This document shows positions 38,673 to 48,001 of a stretch of DNA of 64,000 nt, piece after piece. A model generated the notes under the pieces. It was not told where the DNA came from. It saw nothing but the letters and a program-made list of their open reading frames with translations, and did no database searches. How positions within the stretch are numbered: the first letter of the stretch is position 1; every line of letters starts with the position of its first letter. The translations under genes were made by a program, and so were the position numbers. The DNA is from Legionella quinlivanii (GTDB lineage: Bacteria; Pseudomonadota; Gammaproteobacteria; Legionellales; Legionellaceae), in NCBI RefSeq assembly GCF_003265995.1, contig NZ_MVJN01000015.1, positions 1 through 64,000 on the forward strand, written 5' to 3'.

Positions 38673-39689
38673 TCACCTCATTAATAATTCCGGGGCTGCT
38701 CCTTTGAAATAAATCCATGAAATGCCGCGTCCATTGGGTGTTTTTTGCAGTTGAATGATGACATCCACCACTTGATTGATTTCGCGCAGAATGTCTTCAT
38801 CGCGCATCGAAGGGACATTGTTTAATTTGTAGAGTTGCACCATGCGCATGAGGGCGATTTGCGGGTTATTAGCATGAATGCTGGTCATTGACCCCTCGTG
38901 TCCTGTGGAACACGCCGCAATAAAATCCAATATCTCTCGTCCTCTGATTTCCCCCATCATCAAGCGGTCAGGACGAAGCCTTAACGAACATTGCACCAAG
39001 TCTTGCATGCAAAGGGCTGTTTCACTTTTAGTTTTCGGGGCTAATAAATTCACTTGGTTGGAATGAGGCAATCGCAGCTCGTAAGTATCCTCTAAAGTGA
39101 TAATGCGCTCATGCTGGGGGATTCGTTGACAGCAGGCATTTAAGAAGGTGGTTTTACCGGAAGACGTACCGCCTGAAATCACGATATTCTTTTTAGCCAA
39201 GATAGCCGACTCGATAAACTCAGGCCAGCATTGTTTACGATAAAAGGCTAGCAATTGCGTATCACTGTCAGTTTCCAGCGATTTATTCCCGTCTATTAAA
39301 TAGGGCTTGGCATTTCGATAAAAATGCTCCTCGTAATCGCTTAAATGGCGACTGGCTACCGTTTGCCGGCGAATCGACAAAGTATAATGCCTGGCTGCTG
39401 GCGGGATGACTAACTGCACCCGTGAGCCATCCATTAAATTGCCCGATAACAAGGGATGCACTTCATTGAGTAGCTGTTTATTCTCATTGGCGATTAAACC
39501 AAAGAGACGCTTTAAATGCAGGCTATCCAATGCAGGCACTGAATGCACCTGCATTGTGCCTTGCTGCTCAACAAACACTTCTCGCGGTCGATTGATTAAA
39601 ACTTCCGAGACACTGGCATCATTTAGCCAGGGCGATAAGGGTTGCAATAACCCCTCTGAACCCGGTGCGTAAAAGGCTTTTGCTTCCAT
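38673..39689 (-). CDS. lvhB11: VirB11-type secretion ATPase LvhB11
   Basis: A 338-residue hexameric traffic ATPase. Walker A is SGGTSSGKTT, followed by the Asp box TLEDTYELRL, the Walker B region LMMGEIRGRE, and the His box CSTGHEGSMTSIHAN. It powers pilus assembly and substrate transfer. The ATG overlaps the TAA of lvhB10 by one base. Intact. Confidence 0.95.
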   Translation of the reverse strand: MEAKAFYAPGSEGLLQPLSPWLNDASVSEVLINRPREVFVEQQGTMQVHSVPALDSLHLKRLFGLIANENKQLLNEVHPLLSGNLMDGSRVQLVIPPAARHYTLSIRRQTVASRHLSDYEEHFYRNAKPYLIDGNKSLETDSDTQLLAFYRKQCWPEFIESAILAKKNIVISGGTSSGKTTFLNACCQRIPQHERIITLEDTYELRLPHSNQVNLLAPKTKSETALCMQDLVQCSLRLRPDRLMMGEIRGREILDFIAACSTGHEGSMTSIHANNPQIALMRMVQLYKLNNVPSMRDEDILREINQVVDVIIQLQKTPNGRGISWIYFKGAAPELLMR

Positions 39690-40789
39690 TAGCCTCTGCC
39701 TCCCTTCACGCCATAGAAATCCAAATCATGCGCGACAAAGACATTGATTAAGGTGCCTTGATTGACTTGCAAGGTCGGCCGAATGGCCATGCCGGCATTC
39801 ACTGCCTGGCCTGCGGTTTGCTGAAAGCTCGATGCAATCGCCATGCGGTATTGCGATTCAGAGTTATAGCGGTCTTGACCGTTTACGCCACTGGTAGCGG
39901 TATAAGCACCCAAGATGGATAACAAAGCACTGGTGCCAAAGCGCTCGAAGAAATGACGATTGATATAATCCGCTCCTTGGCCTGAACGGCCGATAGCATC
40001 TGTGCTCGGGCTGTTTAGACTGACTATCACGCCATTGGCGAGCTGTATCCGATTCCAGACCACAAGTATTCGGCTTTGCCCATCCACCACTTGTGAATCA
40101 AACTGACCGACTAACACCGAGCCTTTAGGGATTAGACAATGCTGGCCTTCCAGTGAAAAAATATCGCGCTGCGTAATGGCGCGCACCATGCCCGGTAATT
40201 CCGAATTAATTGCCGTTTCCAAAGTCGCTGCCAGCATTTCGCCTGCGGGTACGGTTGAACCCGGATGCGGTAATTTGGTCGCAGTGACTGAGGTAATTTC
40301 ATTTTGCTGATTCAAAAACTGGGCATTCGGGTTATTACCAGCAAAAGTATTGGGCGACCCGGCATTACCAGTTCCTGCTACACTACTAACAGCTTGCCGA
40401 TTCACCAGAAACGTAGTCGGTGCATTCATTCGCGCCAGCATTTCTTTGCTCATGTGCTCTTTATGGCGAAGCTTGGGCGGTCTAATCGGTTGTTGATTAG
40501 TCAGCTTCGTTTGAGTACCGATAACCGGCTTGGCAGCCTCGGCTTTCATTTTTTCAATCAGCTCAAGGTTTTGTGACAGGGTATAATCGTTTTGCGAATG
40601 TGTGGTTGGCTCCTCTGTCTTAACCGTTTTAGCATGCTTGGGCATAAAGGCATAACCTAATAGAATAATTGAAACCCCCATCACTACCGCCATTTTAGGA
40701 TTTATTCGGAAATAGGACTTTTTAGGCGGTGTCACTTGGGATAGTTCGCTTAAAGACGCATCGTTGTTATCTTGTTTGGTGGATTGCAT
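39689..40789 (-). CDS. lvhB10: VirB10-type core-complex protein LvhB10
   Basis: A 366-residue protein with a cytoplasmic N-terminus, a membrane helix (about 33-50, MAVVMGVSIILLGYAF), a Pro/Gln-rich periplasmic linker and a TrbI-like beta-barrel domain (LIPKGSVLVGQFDSQV, LLSILGAYTA, VNQGTLINVFVAHDL). It spans inner and outer membranes and senses ATPase activity. It starts 2 bases after the stop codon of the intended (unshifted) lvhB9 frame. Confidence 0.93.
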   Translation of the reverse strand: MQSTKQDNNDASLSELSQVTPPKKSYFRINPKMAVVMGVSIILLGYAFMPKHAKTVKTEEPTTHSQNDYTLSQNLELIEKMKAEAAKPVIGTQTKLTNQQPIRPPKLRHKEHMSKEMLARMNAPTTFLVNRQAVSSVAGTGNAGSPNTFAGNNPNAQFLNQQNEITSVTATKLPHPGSTVPAGEMLAATLETAINSELPGMVRAITQRDIFSLEGQHCLIPKGSVLVGQFDSQVVDGQSRILVVWNRIQLANGVIVSLNSPSTDAIGRSGQGADYINRHFFERFGTSALLSILGAYTATSGVNGQDRYNSESQYRMAIASSFQQTAGQAVNAGMAIRPTLQVNQGTLINVFVAHDLDFYGVKGGRG

Positions 40790-40791
40790 GC

Positions 40792-41566
40792 TTATCTCCT
40801 GCCTTGTCGAAGTCGTTCAATTTCATTGCTGTTAAAGATGGAGGCCACCAAGCCACCGCTTCGCAAGGTGAACTGGGGGGGCTAAGCGTTGAATAATTAA
40901 GAGGTGGCCTTGCCTGCGGGTATTCACTATCGACTCTTTGCCTTGCTTATTATCGACTGCAAAGACCGCCGGCACGGGTTGGGTTGGACTGAATTCAAAA
41001 TAGGTGAATTGGCCATCGTCATAAACATGCTGCGGGGTTAATTCGGCTCTGCCACTGAAACGATAGTTCCAGTTCAAAGTTTTTGGGTCTTTATGCTGTT
41101 TGTTCAAAGAGGCATTGCGAAGCACTGCCGCTTTGCGTGCCGCTTCAAGCTTTGCTTTTTCTTCTTTAGGGTAAGTAAATTGCAAGGCATAGATGGGCTT
41201 TACCGAATCACTATCAATAGATTTGTTGCTGGTGATTTGAAAGTAGTAGTTATGCTTATCAGTCACCACCGTCATATTGGTATCGCTGTTGAACAGCGCA
41301 GGCTTAACAAATACCATGTAAGGCAAATGCTCGTGAAAAGTCACCATCCACCCCGCATTGTCACCGCCTTCCACCACTAAAATGGTTTCATTGCGATTAA
41401 AAAGGATTTGCGTATTGGTAAATGTACGCGCTTTCAGCTTCACCACATTATGCTCTTGAAAAGGTACCAGTGTGACCCGCGCATCCTGCTTGGTGGATTG
41501 GGGAAGCTGCTGTCCAAACGCCAGCGTATGGGCAAGCAGTAGTCCTGTCATTATTAATCGTTTCAT
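40792..41566 (-). pseudogene. lvhB9: VirB9-type core protein LvhB9, frameshifted in a C7 tract
   Basis: The outer-membrane core protein, which starts at the ATG at 41566 (GAGGTGATA upstream) with a signal peptide ending near AFGQ. The open frame stops early at 40832, giving LAPPVHLAKRWLGG at its end. If the run of seven C (seven G on the plus strand, 40875-40881) were six, the frame would read LAPQFTLRSGGLVASIFN and continue to a TAA at 40792-40794, the typical VirB9 C-terminus, ending 2 bases before lvhB10. So one base has been gained. Sequencing error, slippage-based phase variation or true inactivation are all possible. Confidence 0.85.
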
Positions 41567-41573
41567 TATCACC

Positions 41574-42284
41574 TCACACATTCCGAAGTTGTTTGCTGTA
41601 GCGGGTTACCTGAAAGCCATCCCAGTTTTTCCAGCGGATATCGGGCGCATTCGAGGGTTGGTTATACACCCATGCGATTAAAGCGTTGTACTGGGTTTCT
41701 GTTTGATGGCCGGTGGCTTTGTCGGTATCAATCAAGGTAAAAACGACTTCCGCCACATTGTGGTGGTTCTTTGGGAAGTCCTTGTCGTTAAACAGGACAT
41801 TATCAAGAAAGTTAATGCTGTAGACGTGAACGCTTCGCGTCAGCTTCGTGCCGAGCTGCATCACAGGAGATTGCGGATTGCTTTTGGATTGCTCGCGAAG
41901 GTACTCATCATTCACCGACTCACTAGACAAAAGCCCCACCAAATCGTATTGCGCACGATAAGCGCTGACTTCATAACTTTCGCGGTGGGTTATATAGCGG
42001 ACAATGTCGCTTTCGACTTGCGTTTGATTAATGGGTGCATTGGTTTGCGTCACTGGCTCAATGGTGGTCACCCCATTGTCATAATGATGCACCAGCATCG
42101 GCACCAGGGTTTGCATGGGAGCGAGGACTGCAACCGCCAATACTGCACAAAGATTCAATCCCATTGAGGTCAAAAAGGCCATTTGATAACGGTTTCGTGA
42201 TACTTCCACCCGGGTGAACTGGTCATCTGCCCAGTGCTTTGCTTGTTTAAAATAGTCATTTAAAGGCTCTTTGCTTTTATTCAT
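41574..42284 (-). CDS. lvhB8: VirB8-type scaffold protein LvhB8
   Basis: A 236-residue bitopic inner-membrane protein with one helix (residues about 33-55, MAFLTSMGLNLCAVLAVAVL) and a periplasmic VirB8/TrbF domain (IVRYITHRESYEVSAY, AEVVFTLIDTD). It nucleates the T4SS assembly. lvhB9 begins 9 bases before its stop, so the genes overlap slightly. Confidence 0.92.
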   Translation of the reverse strand: MNKSKEPLNDYFKQAKHWADDQFTRVEVSRNRYQMAFLTSMGLNLCAVLAVAVLAPMQTLVPMLVHHYDNGVTTIEPVTQTNAPINQTQVESDIVRYITHRESYEVSAYRAQYDLVGLLSSESVNDEYLREQSKSNPQSPVMQLGTKLTRSVHVYSINFLDNVLFNDKDFPKNHHNVAEVVFTLIDTDKATGHQTETQYNALIAWVYNQPSNAPDIRWKNWDGFQVTRYSKQLRNV

Positions 42285-42286
42285 GA

Positions 42287-43306
42287 TTAACCTCGAAAGG
42301 ATTGAAGATTAAGAGGAGCGCGTGACGCTTGATAGACTTGCACCGGTGATTTGGCACTAGCCGGCACCAGTTGTTTTAAAGTCTCTTGGGATTGGCTGCC
42401 GGCTTCTTTTGCCTTTTGGCTAGCACCGATAGCCCCACCAATAAACCCGCCCAGCATGGCAGTGCCATTACTGGTCGAACAAGACGCACCAATGCTTTTG
42501 GCAATGGCGGTGACTTCAAGCAAGGCCATGACACAAAAGGCAGCGACCAAGAGAATTGGGATCCAATCCGATAGGCCAATATCAAGGGCATGGTTGGCAT
42601 AATGCCCATAAACCGACCAATGAATCAGGCGCATGCAAAAGCTCGCCACAGACGACACAAACACCAGCACCAGAGAGAATCCCGCCAGCGTGCCTATCCA
42701 GCGCTCAAAAAGGGATTTGGTGAAATCAAACAAGGTGAACAGGATAAAAATGGGCGCGGTACTCAGGCACACCGCGAGCATGAGTTTGGCGATAATGAGT
42801 TCAAACAAAGCCAAGCCAATGACCGCAATGCCAGAAAGATAAATCATTAAGGCGACAAAAATCGGGCTCCAGTGTTTAAAGCTCGCCTTATCCCAGGTCC
42901 AAGCCCCTACGCGAACCACTTCATTCAAGACCGATTGCAGACCGCTGTTCACACCATCCACAGACAAGCCTGAGAGATTGGCTTTCATCAGCACGCCACC
43001 GAGCTCGCTTGCACCATCGACAAAAAGCCCGACAAAGTATTCAGAGAAAAAGCCCCAGCTCATGGCAAAGAGATAAATGCCACCCATTCGCAACGCCAGT
43101 TTCATTAAGTCCTTGGACGGCATACGGATAAAGCCCATCATGATGCCAAATCCCATTAAGACTAAGGCAAGCACACAGGCGCCTGCCAGTGGCTTTTCCA
43201 AGTGACTAGCCAGTGCCTGATAGCCATTGACCACAAAGGTTTTGCTTATTTCATCGATTTGGCCGGTCAGCTGGCCAATGATATTGGCATAGGTTGGACT
43301 TACCAT
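42287..43306 (-). CDS. lvhB6: VirB6-type polytopic channel protein LvhB6
   Basis: A 339-residue inner-membrane protein with at least six helices, with VirB6/TrbL character (GACVLALVLMGFGIMMGFIR and LVAAFCVMALLEVTAIAKS). It forms part of the inner-membrane DNA path. The C-terminal 50 residues are hydrophilic and Gln/Ser-rich. It follows the lipoprotein gene by 3 bases and precedes lvhB8 by 2. Confidence 0.9.
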   Translation of the reverse strand: MVSPTYANIIGQLTGQIDEISKTFVVNGYQALASHLEKPLAGACVLALVLMGFGIMMGFIRMPSKDLMKLALRMGGIYLFAMSWGFFSEYFVGLFVDGASELGGVLMKANLSGLSVDGVNSGLQSVLNEVVRVGAWTWDKASFKHWSPIFVALMIYLSGIAVIGLALFELIIAKLMLAVCLSTAPIFILFTLFDFTKSLFERWIGTLAGFSLVLVFVSSVASFCMRLIHWSVYGHYANHALDIGLSDWIPILLVAAFCVMALLEVTAIAKSIGASCSTSNGTAMLGGFIGGAIGASQKAKEAGSQSQETLKQLVPASAKSPVQVYQASRAPLNLQSFRG

Positions 43307-43309
43307 TGG

Positions 43310-43669
43310 TTAATCCTCGATGCTGTTAAACACACGTTGCTGATAGGCAAGGGCAATGGGGTTATAGAAGGACTTGTCGGTAATCTGTTTGACCTCGATA
43401 GACGCAAAGGCGGGATGCGTTCGCAATTCATCGACCATGAGCTTAAACAGTAGGTCGCAATCGATATGGGCGTCATTTAAGCCCATACAGCTTGGATAAT
43501 AGCCCCCGCCAGTCCCTGAATTGAGGTGCATGGCTTTTTCAGCAGTGCGCGAGGCTTGCATTAACGCATTGACTTGTTCGGCTTGGGGTTGTGACTTCAA
43601 AGGGTTTTTATCGCAGGCGCTTAAGGCGACAGTGCAAGCAAGGGTTAGGGTAAGAGTTAATCGGTTCAT
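43310..43669 (-). CDS. T4SS-associated lipoprotein
   Basis: A 119-residue protein with a lipoprotein signal peptide (lipobox VALSAC) followed by a mature domain with three further Cys residues (YYPSCMGLNDAHIDCDLLF includes two). It sits between the VirB7-like gene and lvhB6 in the operon. It could be an entry-exclusion or assembly lipoprotein, as such genes often lie next to virB6. It shows no family motif that I recognise. Confidence 0.65.
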   Translation of the reverse strand: MNRLTLTLTLACTVALSACDKNPLKSQPQAEQVNALMQASRTAEKAMHLNSGTGGGYYPSCMGLNDAHIDCDLLFKLMVDELRTHPAFASIEVKQITDKSFYNPIALAYQQRVFNSIED

Positions 43670-43693
43670 GGTTTCTTCCTTTTATTATTGTTA

Positions 43694-43813
43694 TTAATTC
43701 ACAGGGTATTGCGAGCAAGCTCGACCATAGTTCGGGCAAGGTGAATCCAAGTCCGGCGGTTGGCTGCAAGCACACAAATTCAGTAATACAAGCCCTATAA
43801 GGATGAGTCGCAT
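43694..43813 (-). CDS. VirB7-like small lipoprotein
   Basis: A 39-residue lipoprotein from the ATG at 43813, with a strong AAAGGAG ribosome-binding site. The signal sequence is MRLILIGLVLLNLCAC, and the mature part is short, with two more Cys. Size, lipobox and position right after lvhB5 fit VirB7, which stabilises VirB9 in the outer-membrane core. The longer frame to 43891 is out of place because it overlaps the end of lvhB5. Confidence 0.7.
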   Translation of the reverse strand: MRLILIGLVLLNLCACSQPPDLDSPCPNYGRACSQYPVN

Positions 43814-43826
43814 ACAAGTCTCCTTT

Positions 43827-44534
43827 CTATTCATCCGGCAAGCGGTTAAAGCGTGCCATATCGGTTTCACTGCTGATGTCATTAAAGCCACTCATGGCCG
43901 ACTGCTGGCCGATTAAGGTTTGCAGCTTGAGTTGCTCGGTTTGGATAAAGGCTGGCTCTGCAATCAGGCGCGAATTTAAATCGATGGCTGCCTTGGTGTT
44001 CGGGGTTTTCTCGATGTGATTGCTAAGCTCATGGATGGCTTTTAAATGTTGGTTGATTTCGTTATAGGCGTAAGTGGCTTGTACGCTCACTGCTTCATTC
44101 ACTGCTTTGTTTTGCTGGTATTGGCTGAGGCGCTCAGCCGTTGCCCCTTTTAGAAAACTGGCATCATCCAATGTGATGTGGCTTTTTTCGTATGCCTTGA
44201 CCAGCTCTTGATAACGGCTTGGGTTACCGCCTGCGATATTCTTTAACGCCTCATCCCAGCTATTCGCTGACCATTGGCGGTTTTCTAAATCCGCAACACT
44301 GTTGTTTAAGTTACCGAAGCCATAATTACCAGTGTTTAAATCTTTAAGCTGCTGCAAGCGCTCTAGTTGTGATTCGGCGTTTTGATAGGTTTTTTGCAGC
44401 ACCTCATATTGAGCTTTCAAATGGTTTAATTGCTCAATGGCTTTTTCAAGCATGGCAGCATCGGACACGCCTAGCACATCGGCATACACATTGGCACTTA
44501 GACAAAGCCCCGCAATAAGTAAGCGAATCTTCAT
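43827..44534 (-). CDS. lvhB5: VirB5-type minor pilin LvhB5
   Basis: A 235-residue periplasmic protein with a signal peptide (MKIRLLIAGLCLSANVYA) and long amphipathic helices (AIEQLNHLKAQYEVLQKTY), as in VirB5/TrbJ pilus-tip proteins. Its ATG overlaps the stop of lvhB4 (ATGA). Intact. Confidence 0.88.
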   Translation of the reverse strand: MKIRLLIAGLCLSANVYADVLGVSDAAMLEKAIEQLNHLKAQYEVLQKTYQNAESQLERLQQLKDLNTGNYGFGNLNNSVADLENRQWSANSWDEALKNIAGGNPSRYQELVKAYEKSHITLDDASFLKGATAERLSQYQQNKAVNEAVSVQATYAYNEINQHLKAIHELSNHIEKTPNTKAAIDLNSRLIAEPAFIQTEQLKLQTLIGQQSAMSGFNDISSETDMARFNRLPDE

Positions 44535-47011
44535 GCGCCACTCCTTTCGATAAAGACCGGCAACCAGTCTTCGGCGTTGGCGCTGACCTCATCGATGATG
44601 CTATCGAGCAATCGCACCGAGGCTTCATTGCCGGAAAAGACGCGAATTTCGTCTGGCAAGTCGCTTAAATCAAGCTTACAGAGAATGCTCTTTCGGTCTT
44701 GCTTGTAGAGGAATAGTCTTGATTCAGGCGTTAATGACTTAATGGTTTGATACTCTCCACGGCTTAAGCCTAAGACTTTAATGTAAGTGGCTTCATTGGC
44801 TGCCGGATTGGGGAAATAAATACTGGTGGCGACATTGGTGATGATTTCCGCTGCAATCGGTGAATGGATAATGGATTCAGGCGTTTGTGTCATGAAAATG
44901 AAATGGCCGTTTTTCTTGCGAATCGTGGCTGCCCATGCTTTTAAGTGTTTTAACCAGAAGGGTGAATTGAATACTTGCCATGCTTCATCAATGACAATCG
45001 AAGTGAGTCGGCCATCAAGGCAGAGGCGTACCCGGTGCAATAGATACATGTACACAGGCGTTGAAATCAGGGGAGATACTTCATCCATCAGATAAGTGAT
45101 GTCAAAGCCCACCTTATCAAAATTCACATTCAGCGCGTCATGGTCATGGTCAAACAGCCAGGCATACTCGCCTGCTACACGGGTTTCATCTGCACGAAGC
45201 CAGCGCTTTAATTCAGGCCAGCGCGGAAAGTCTTTCGGAAGACAACGCGCAATATTGCTTAAATTGCGGTAACGGCGCTCTAAATGGTCAAAGGCGTAAT
45301 TCGTACATTCGTTAATGGTTTCGCGAATGCTACTTGGTAAATCATTTTCATTGGGTTGTTTGATCAGTTCAGCGAACCAGTCTTTGACAAAGCTTCGATT
45401 AGCTGGTGTATCCGCTAACATCAGAGGGTTCATCGCGATGCGCTCGGCATGCTTAGGCGAAATGACTGTATAGCTGCTATTGGGTGCGCTTAAGACATAA
45501 ATTTTGGACGCCTCATCTCGGTCAAAGAAAAAACTGCGATTGTCATAGCGCCCCATTTGCGCATCAAGGAATGAGACCAGTGTATTCTTTCCCGCATTGG
45601 TGGCGCCAAAGATGGCGGTGTGCCCTTTGGCAGGGTTTGTTTTGGAGGATTGGCTGTGGTAGTTAAAAAAGACCGGGGTTTTTGAGGGAGTCTCCAACAG
45701 CGTGACTGCTTCGCCCAAGTGATTGCCATTGCGAAAGCCCGTATCGAAATTATGAAGCGAGCAGAAATCGACAAAATTATGCGAGGTTATCAAACTTGCC
45801 CTTGCAATAAAGGCGTGATTGCCGGGGATTTGTGACCAATAGGCTAACTCTTGGCCTAGGTTCTCGCGTACTAAAACAATACCTGCTGAGGCATAGGCCT
45901 TCACTGCTTCGCGTATGGCATCCTCTAGTTGGGCTTTATCAGGCGATAAGAGCATTAAGCTATTGTGATGAAAGCCTAAACGGGCTACTTCACTGGAAAG
46001 CCCATCTTCCAAGGCGCTTAATTGCTGGATTTGGCTTGCGCCTAAATCCTTGGCATTGAGTAAATTGCCGCGTTTCTTGTCGACTAAATCCAGTGCCACA
46101 TCACGAGGCACCGGCGCAAAGCTATGGGTTAGGATGTATTCGGAGTCGAGCTCTAAGAGCTTATCGAGGATAATGGAGCTAGTTTCCAAACCGTATTTTT
46201 TGATAGACAGCATGGCCGCAAACGAGCTGCCATTAGCGCCTTGAAACTGGATGGATTGGCCAAAGAAGAGTTGCTTATTCGTCACGTATTGGCTGAGGTT
46301 GCCTTCCGGGTACTTGGCATTGGCTTTTAGGGTATCCAGCAAGCCTTTGCCGGTCATTGCATTAAATTGCGGTTCAGTAAAGGGTAGGCGCTCGCCCGCA
46401 TTCGGGATGAGGGAAAGGAAAGCCAATAACTCGCTATAACCTTTCTGGCGGTCATTTTCGCCTAGCAGATGCGGTTTAAAGGGCGATAACGAGGTTTTTA
46501 ACTGCTCCATTTTGCCCAGTAGCAAGGCGATTTCAGCTTCCCGCTGCTGTTGTCATGCTTCGATATGTTTTGATGCACTGACTTTGCTCCACCAGCTTAA
46601 GGTGCTGGCTGCCTTGCTGGAATTATCACCCTTAAGCACCACGGTGATATAAATCGCATTGCGATATAAGCTCTTGCCCTGAAAGCGGGCATGGTATTTC
46701 TCATTCACTCGCTTAGCAAAAGGCGATTTGAAATCACCGTTTAAGCGAATATCTTCTTTGTGTCGATGAATAGTCACATAGGCCATGAAGCGCTCATCGA
46801 GGTGTAAAAGTGCTTGATGCAAGCGAAAAGACATCTCATTGAGGTAGTCAGGTTCGGCCATGACGAAGGAGATGCCCTCAACTTGCAAGGTCGCACCGAT
46901 TGCGCCTTGTTTGGTTTCAAAAATACTCGCTGAGTTTAAATGCGTAATCGGAAACAATTGGCTGATGCCCGGTTCCTGTTGTAGACGCTGTTTACTCTTA
47001 GTAAGGCTCAT
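44531..47011 (-). pseudogene. lvhB4: VirB4-type ATPase LvhB4 interrupted by in-frame TGA
   Basis: An essential T4SS ATPase. The reading frame from the ATG at 47011 (GGGGAG upstream) gives about 152 residues ending SASKHIEA, then TGA at 46553-46555. The same frame continues without shift through QQQREAEIALLLGKME to the natural end at 44531, adding about 670 residues with Walker A IFGATNAGKNTL, Walker B SIVIDEAW and the MTQTPES motif. Restored length is about 826 residues, normal for VirB4. A CGA-to-TGA transition is one simple origin. Unless read through or suppressed, the T4SS lacks this ATPase. Sequence error should be excluded. Confidence 0.88.
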
Positions 47012-47291
47012 AAGCACGAACTCCCCAAAAGGATGTATTGGGCACATTGGGCAATAGAAACAGACGTTTGCTTAGGATGGTGAATAACGCCGTATCTTGT
47101 TTGCAGGCTAACCAGCCAAAGGCATGAAGGGGCAGGAAAATGAGGCCATAGAGCATACTGCCCAAGCCAATAAAGGCACTCATCGACAGAATTAAATTCA
47201 TCACGTGGAATTCAAGGGTCACCCCGCCGGTCATTGCCGGGCGGGTTAAGGCACCAAAAACAGGGTTACGGTGCAAGCAATTGTCAGTCAT
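46998..47291 (-). CDS. lvhB3: VirB3-type protein LvhB3
   Basis: A 97-residue inner-membrane protein with two close helices (residues about 28-60, VMNLILSMSAFIGLGSMLY and LIFLPLHAFGWL), typical of VirB3, which helps assemble the pilus with VirB4. It overlaps the start of lvhB4 by 14 bases and starts at the last base of lvhB2. Confidence 0.88.
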   Translation of the reverse strand: MTDNCLHRNPVFGALTRPAMTGGVTLEFHVMNLILSMSAFIGLGSMLYGLIFLPLHAFGWLACKQDTALFTILSKRLFLLPNVPNTSFWGVRAYEPY

Positions 47292-47587
47292 TATGCCCCC
47301 GCAATATGTTCATAAATCTCCTCAGCACCAAAAATGAGGCCGAGTCCGACTAGGAAGTACACGAAATACTCTTTGGGGAATTTCTGCAATTTAAAACACA
47401 TGTAACCCAGAATTACGATTATAGCCAGGGAGACTGAGCGTACTAAGTTGCCTTGTAGATAGCTAACCGCTCCATTAATCACCGTTGTCATGGATTTGGC
47501 AAAACAGGGAACCGGCAATAAGGCGCAGCACAAGGCTAAGTATTTCGCTTTGGCGAGTTGGTTAAGGCGATGAAGTTTGCGCATCAT
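47291..47587 (-). CDS. lvhB2: VirB2-type major pilin LvhB2
   Basis: A 98-residue prepilin. Start at the ATG at 47587 with AAGGAG upstream; the longer frame to 47695 overlaps lvrC and is unlikely. A long signal sequence ends LLPVPCFA, and the mature part has two hydrophobic segments (SVSLAIIVILGYMCF and YFVYFLVGLGLIFG), the VirB2 pilin plan. Confidence 0.88.
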   Translation of the reverse strand: MMRKLHRLNQLAKAKYLALCCALLPVPCFAKSMTTVINGAVSYLQGNLVRSVSLAIIVILGYMCFKLQKFPKEYFVYFLVGLGLIFGAEEIYEHIAGA

Positions 47588-47594
47588 GCTCTCC

Positions 47595-47990
47595 TTAGTA
47601 AGCCTTGGGCATTTTGAAATACACGTCATTGCAGGCTTTCTCACTTGTATTGGCAGTTGCCTGTTTGCGTGCAAAAATCTCCTGTCGGTCAACATCGATA
47701 TGCAAGGGCGCTTGAATGCCCAAATACAACATGCCGTGATGGGCTGCCAAGCATTTCACCTGAATGTCACCGTCATTCAGAAACAGCTTGTCGCCCAGAT
47801 GGCATTGCAACACCATCATGCAATTGGCTTTGAGGTACTGAACTCCCTCCGCTGGTGTGTCGATATCGATACTTACTGAGGATTTGAATCCTAAATGAAT
47901 CAAGTCGCTATCCAGATGCAGCACCTTCACTTGAATTTGACCCTTGTCAATCAGAATCAATTCGCCTTCGCGTCTTCCCAAAATCAGCAT
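47595..47990 (-). CDS. lvrC: LvrC, tandem CsrA-like RNA-binding protein
   Basis: A 131-residue protein made of two CsrA-like units: residues 1-50 (MLILGRREGELILIDKG) and 58-110 (MMVLQCHLGDKLFLNDGD, then IDVDRQEIFARK). The first retains R6 of the CsrA RNA-binding edge but lacks the R44 equivalent; the second lacks R6 (C63) but retains R44 (R102). CsrA is a dimer whose sites combine R6 of one chain with R44 of the other, so this fusion would keep one complete site and lose the other. It probably controls translation of T4SS or host mRNAs. Confidence 0.88.
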   Translation of the reverse strand: MLILGRREGELILIDKGQIQVKVLHLDSDLIHLGFKSSVSIDIDTPAEGVQYLKANCMMVLQCHLGDKLFLNDGDIQVKCLAAHHGMLYLGIQAPLHIDVDRQEIFARKQATANTSEKACNDVYFKMPKAY

Positions 47991-48001
47991 GGTGTTCTCC
48001 C

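Noticed and set aside
42351-42850. Plus-strand frames opposite lvhB6
   Set aside because: They are antisense to a clear VirB6 gene, have no ribosome-binding sites and encode biased, low-quality sequences.
46553-47011. Separate small VirB4-like gene upstream of lvhB4
   Set aside because: Both pieces are in the same frame, separated by one TGA and nine codons, so this is one interrupted gene.
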